Origin: Cytophagales bacterium
GTDB taxonomy: Bacteria > Bacteroidota > Bacteroidia > Cytophagales > MED-G16
Reading direction: 5' to 3'
DNA length: 17,796 nt
NCBI GenBank assembly: GCA_029940715.1
Contig: JAPYTU010000026.1
Location: 1,747-19,542 of the forward strand
The position numbers were made by a program, and so were the translations under genes. How positions within the stretch are numbered: position 1 is the stretch's first letter; every line of letters starts with the position of its first letter. Under the pieces are notes generated by a model. It was not told the DNA's origin and did not search any database. It was given only the letters and a program-made list of their open reading frames with translations. Of the stretch, positions 14,049-17,796 are shown piece by piece.

Positions 14049-17000
14049 ATGAAATTTAAAATAATACTATTTATAGTGATTAGTTCAATTTTATCTATTG
14101 AATTAGTATCACAAAAAAGAAATAACAAACCATTTAATACCTCAATATTTGATAATATAGAAGTTAGAAACATAGGTCCTGCAAAAGTTTCAGGTAGAAT
14201 AACTAAAGTTCTAAAAGATTATTCGAATTCCAGTATATGGTATGTCACAACTGCCTCAGGGAATGTGTGGAAAACTCAAAATTCTGGAACAACATGGATT
14301 CCAATATTTGATGTTTATGGATCTTACTCAATTGGAACAATTTCCATGGATCCGAATAATCCAAATGTTTTGTGGTTAGGTACAGGTGAAAATAATAGTC
14401 AGAGATCTGTTGGATTTGGTGACGGTGTTTACAAGAGTATTGATGCCGGTAAAACATGGAAAAATGTAGGTTTAAAAAAATCTGAACATATAGCAAAAAT
14501 TATTATTGACCCTAATAATTCAGATAATATTTATGTTGCTTCTCAGGGACCTCTTTGGAATTCAGGTGGTGAAAGGGGATTATATAATTCAAACGATGGA
14601 GGTAAAAATTGGAAAAGGATATTGTTTGTTAGTGATGATACTGGAATATCTGATGTTGTTATGGATCATGAAAATAGTAATATAATGTATGCAAGTACAT
14701 ACCAGAGAAGAAGACATTTTGGAATAATCATAGCTGGAGGTCCAGAAGGAGGAATTTTCAAATCTGTGGATAGGGGTAAGACATGGAAAAGACTTAATAA
14801 TGGATTACCTGGAGGAGACGTAGGAAGGATTGGTCTTGCAATTTCACCACAAAAATCTAATGTTATATATGCTCTTGTTACTGCAAAGGAAAATACTAAA
14901 GGATTCTATAGATCTGAAGATTATGGAGAGACGTGGAAGAAAATGAGTGATTATCAAGTTGTAGATTCTCAGTATTATGTTGAGATTTTTCCTGATCCTC
15001 ATCAATTCGATAAAGTATATTCAGTTGATATGAGATCATATGTAACTGAAAATGGTGGAAAAACTTTTGAAAGAATTCCAGAAAACAAGAAACATGTAGA
15101 TAGTCATGATGTAGTTTTTGATAAAAATGATCCTGATTATATAATGATTAGTTGTGATGGTGGAATATATGAGAGTTTTGATAGGATGAAAACGTGGAGA
15201 TTTATTGATAATATGCCTATTATTCAATTATATAGAGTAGGAATAGATAATGAAAAACCATTCTATAATGTCTATGGAGGTACTCAGGATAATGATAGTT
15301 TTGGTGGACCATCTAGGACAAATAATAGTTCAGGAATAAGAAATAGTGATTGGTTTGTTACTACAGGTGGAGATGGTTTCCAGGTGAGAATAGATCCTAA
15401 AGATCCTAATATAATATATACAATGTCACAGTATGCAGGTATTATGAGGTATGACAAATCAAATGGTGAAAAAATTGGTATAAGACCACAGCCTAACTCT
15501 AATGAACCAGCATACAGATGGAATTGGGATTCTCCATTAATTATCAGTCCACATAAAACTGATAGACTTTATTTTGCTGCTAATTACCTTTTCCAGAGTG
15601 ATGATAGGGGAAATTCATGGAAAAAGATTAGTGATGACCTTACAAGAAATGAAGATAGAAATAAAAAGAAAGTTATGGGTAAGATATGGAGCGTAGATGC
15701 AATTTTTAAAAATGTATTTACATCTCCATTAGGTACAATTGTATCTCTTGATGAGTCTAGAATTAAAGAAGGTATGATTGTTGTAGGTACCGATGATGGT
15801 CTCGTACAAGTAACTAAAGATAATGGAGTTTCATGGAAAAAATTTGAAAACTTTCCTGGAATTCCATCACGAGCTTATGTGACAGACGTAGTTGCATCTA
15901 AGCATGATGTAAATACTATATATGTTACATTTAATTACCATAAATATGGAGATTATAAACCTTATATATTAAAAACATCTGATGGTGGAGATTCATGGAA
16001 AATGATTTCTTCGAACTTACCAAAAAATAATTTTGTTTGGTCAGTTGTTGAAGATCACATTAACTCTAATATTTTATTTGTAGGTACTGAATTCGGAATG
16101 TTTTATTCCATAAATGGTGGTATTAATTGGAACAAATTTAAAGATATTCCAACTATTGCAATTAGGGATTTAGAAATTCATGAGGGGGAAGATGATTTAG
16201 TTGCTGCATCCTTTGGAAGAGGTTTTTATATTGTAGATGATTATTCTCCTATAAGGGAAGTTTCACAAGATTTTCTTTCGAAAGATGCTCACTTTTTTTC
16301 AGTAAAAGATGCATTGCAATTTGTTATTGCATCTCCTGAGAAATCTGCAACTGGTCATAATTTCTTTACTTCACCTAATCCACCATATGGAGTTAAGTTA
16401 TCTTATTATCTAAAAGAGGGATTGATATCTAAGGAAGAGAAAAGACAAAAAGAAGAAAAATCTAAATTTAATAGAAGTGAGTCTATAAACTATCCTTCAA
16501 AAGATCAGCTTAATGAAGAGATAAAAGAAGAAAAACCCAAGATTTTCTTAACTATTGAATCTCTTAATGGTGATGTCGTAAGAAGGGTAGAGGGTCATAA
16601 CTCTAAGGGTTATAATGAGACCTATTGGAATTTGAGAACATATTCATATAGAAATATAGAAGATGAAAATAATTATTCAGGTCCACTTGTACCTCCTGGA
16701 ACATATAATGTACATTTATCTAAGTATGAGAATAATACTTTTACTGAATTGACAGAAAAGCAAAGTTTTGAAGTTATTCAGCATGGAAGTAAGTCTACTC
16801 AGAAAGAAAGATTTGATTTGTATAATTTCCAGTTAAAATTCGATAAGTTATTTAGTGATTTTGAAAAATTGGTTGATGATATTGATGATGCTATTGAAGA
16901 TGTAAATGGTGAAATTAATACAGTCATTAATTCAAAGTCTGCAACTAATGTTAATTATATGCACATGAAAAAAAGTACATTAATGGACTTGAGAATGATA

Positions 17001-17198
17001 TTAACAGGAAAACTAAGTTCGAATTATGCAGATGTGTTTTCAGGATCACCACCTTCAATTCAAAGCAGGCTTGGTGGTATGAGTTGGGAACTATCAAATA
17101 CTACATCAAGACAGACTAAGAGTCATGAGAAAACCTATAATATATCAAAGAAGAAATATGATGAGGTTGTGAAAAAGTTTAAAGAGATAACTGGTTAG
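14049..17198 (+). CDS. Secreted Asp-box (BNR) beta-propeller protein, VPS10/sortilin-like, glycosyl hydrolase annotated family
   Basis: A large exported protein of 1049 residues. The signal peptide is at 1-21 (MKFKIILFIVISSILSI, then likely cleavage after VSQ). At least ten Asp-box motifs (SxDxGxTW type) follow, starting at about 76, 130, 181, 239, 289, 333, 517, 589, 643 and 687, plus a weaker SFDRMKTW at 376. They build two propellers, about 35-390 and 395-735. A charged Lys/Glu stretch (about 790-830) leads to an Ig-like or FlgD-like region with PPGTYNVHL. The protein ends in a helical tail. Such proteins are common in Bacteroidota and are often labelled glycosyl hydrolase (COG4447). I see no catalytic residues that prove an enzyme, and no type IX secretion C-terminal signal. 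A periplasmic binding or scaffold role is as likely. The stop overlaps that of the next gene. Confidence 0.85.
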   Translation: MKFKIILFIVISSILSIELVSQKRNNKPFNTSIFDNIEVRNIGPAKVSGRITKVLKDYSNSSIWYVTTASGNVWKTQNSGTTWIPIFDVYGSYSIGTISMDPNNPNVLWLGTGENNSQRSVGFGDGVYKSIDAGKTWKNVGLKKSEHIAKIIIDPNNSDNIYVASQGPLWNSGGERGLYNSNDGGKNWKRILFVSDDTGISDVVMDHENSNIMYASTYQRRRHFGIIIAGGPEGGIFKSVDRGKTWKRLNNGLPGGDVGRIGLAISPQKSNVIYALVTAKENTKGFYRSEDYGETWKKMSDYQVVDSQYYVEIFPDPHQFDKVYSVDMRSYVTENGGKTFERIPENKKHVDSHDVVFDKNDPDYIMISCDGGIYESFDRMKTWRFIDNMPIIQLYRVGIDNEKPFYNVYGGTQDNDSFGGPSRTNNSSGIRNSDWFVTTGGDGFQVRIDPKDPNIIYTMSQYAGIMRYDKSNGEKIGIRPQPNSNEPAYRWNWDSPLIISPHKTDRLYFAANYLFQSDDRGNSWKKISDDLTRNEDRNKKKVMGKIWSVDAIFKNVFTSPLGTIVSLDESRIKEGMIVVGTDDGLVQVTKDNGVSWKKFENFPGIPSRAYVTDVVASKHDVNTIYVTFNYHKYGDYKPYILKTSDGGDSWKMISSNLPKNNFVWSVVEDHINSNILFVGTEFGMFYSINGGINWNKFKDIPTIAIRDLEIHEGEDDLVAASFGRGFYIVDDYSPIREVSQDFLSKDAHFFSVKDALQFVIASPEKSATGHNFFTSPNPPYGVKLSYYLKEGLISKEEKRQKEEKSKFNRSESINYPSKDQLNEEIKEEKPKIFLTIESLNGDVVRRVEGHNSKGYNETYWNLRTYSYRNIEDENNYSGPLVPPGTYNVHLSKYENNTFTELTEKQSFEVIQHGSKSTQKERFDLYNFQLKFDKLFSDFEKLVDDIDDAIEDVNGEINTVINSKSATNVNYMHMKKSTLMDLRMILTGKLSSNYADVFSGSPPSIQSRLGGMSWELSNTTSRQTKSHEKTYNISKKKYDEVVKKFKEITG

Positions 17199-17796
17199 AG
17201 AATTTCTTTTAATTTCTTTTGAATAATTTTTTCCATATGTAAGTACCCTTTTTTGTCTGGATGAACACCATCATACTCATTATGAGTTTCATTCCAGTAT
17301 GTGAATTTATTTTTTAATCCATTTCTTTCATCTTTCATGGATGTATGATAGTCTACATATGTGGCGATTCCTGATTTACAATATTCTTTTATCATTATAT
17401 TTAATTTAATAATATTATTACTTGGAAAAATTTTAGGCCTCCATAAGTAATCATAGACTGGAAGGATAGAGCAAAGAAATACTTTAATATTATTTGAAGA
17501 AGAAATTTCAGTCATGGATTTTATATTATCAAAAATCTTTTCAATTGTTGTGGGTCCAGTATTTCCTGCGAGATCATTTGTTCCAGCAAGTATAATTACA
17601 GCATATGGTTTTAGATTAATAACATCATCATTATATCTCAGAAGCATCTGAGGTATTGTTTGTCCACTAATTCCTCTATTTACATAATTATTTTCTTTAA
17701 AATAATTTGTAAAAGAACTCCATCCTTGAGTTATTGAATTACCAAAAAATATTATTCTTTTTTCTTTAGGTTTAGGTAAACCTATCTTATTGTTAT
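17195..17796 (-). CDS. GDSL/SGNH hydrolase, 5' end beyond the window
   Basis: A lipase/esterase-type hydrolase of the SGNH family, cut off at the right edge. The frame stays open from 17195 to the end of the window, about 199 residues, and no start is visible in the upstream part. Block I is FGNSITQGW (coded near 17715-17741), whose Ser is the nucleophile. It has Asn where GDSL has Asp, as is usual in FGDS/FGNS branches. Block II Gly is in RGISGQT, block III Asn is in LAGTNDLAG, and block V is DGVHPD with the catalytic Asp and His. A Met at 17645-17647 lies after block I and so cannot be the start. The substrate (ester or acetyl group on sugars or lipids) is unknown. The stop codon overlaps that of the propeller gene. 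Confidence 0.88.
   Translation of the reverse strand, partial: NNKIGLPKPKEKRIIFFGNSITQGWSSFTNYFKENNYVNRGISGQTIPQMLLRYNDDVINLKPYAVIILAGTNDLAGNTGPTTIEKIFDNIKSMTEISSSNNIKVFLCSILPVYDYLWRPKIFPSNNIIKLNIMIKEYCKSGIATYVDYHTSMKDERNGLKNKFTYWNETHNEYDGVHPDKKGYLHMEKIIQKKLKEIL

Noticed and set aside
17195..17647. Hydrolase starting at the internal Met (150 residues)
   Set aside because: That start would remove the nucleophile block FGNSITQGW, which is encoded in the same open frame upstream. The gene continues past the window edge.
1..17796. CRISPR array, insertion sequence, prophage or toxin-antitoxin pair
   Set aside because: No regular spaced repeats, no transposase or integrase motifs, no terminal repeats and no paired small genes of that type were seen on either strand.

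Overview
The window comes from an AT-rich bacterium of the phylum Bacteroidota, most likely a Flavobacteriales lineage with a streamlined, low-GC genome. Four things point there: -7 boxes of the form TAnnTTTG, the general lack of Shine-Dalgarno sequences, Lys/Asn/Ile-rich proteins, and Bacteroidota-type genes (a 58-residue histone H1-like protein, a DUF6913-like protein beside ligA, a class V serine-pathway transaminase and a large Asp-box propeller protein). The exact lineage is inference. I see no phage, insertion sequence, CRISPR array or clear sign of recent transfer. No stretch longer than 300 bases lacks a gene; the largest gaps are under 100 bases.

Layout. Positions 3-2794 (+): an outer-membrane efflux protein and a MacA-like adaptor, without an inner-membrane pump in view. 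Positions 2863-4377 (+): an alpha-oxoamine synthase-type PLP enzyme (serine palmitoyltransferase/KBL-like) and a tiny histone H1-like protein that ends in a strong hairpin terminator. Positions 4430-11635 (-): seven tightly packed genes read from phoH: phoH, serB, serA, a SerC-type transaminase, an SDR oxidoreductase, ligA and a DUF6913-like gene. Five of the six junctions are overlapping or 6 bases or less apart. Positions 11689-13997 (+): a SAM hydroxide adenosyltransferase-like protein, tRNA-Leu(CAA), hflX and a 69-residue membrane protein. Positions 14049-17198 (+): a large secreted propeller protein. Positions 17195-17796 (-): a GDSL/SGNH hydrolase cut by the window edge, tail to tail with it.

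How the genes work together. The minus-strand unit holds the whole phosphorylated serine pathway: SerA oxidises 3-phosphoglycerate, the class V transaminase makes phosphoserine and SerB removes the phosphate. SerA keeps the ACT-domain residues that bind serine in the E. coli enzyme, so feedback control is likely. Serine is also a possible substrate of the PLP acyltransferase-type enzyme, which lies in a separate transcription unit.

Most of the region is core metabolism and housekeeping. I found no convincing undescribed multi-gene system. The best second looks are the overlapping divergent promoters between phoH and the adenosyltransferase gene, the altered catalytic motif in that enzyme, the tRNA lying immediately before hflX, and the small unknown membrane protein after hflX.
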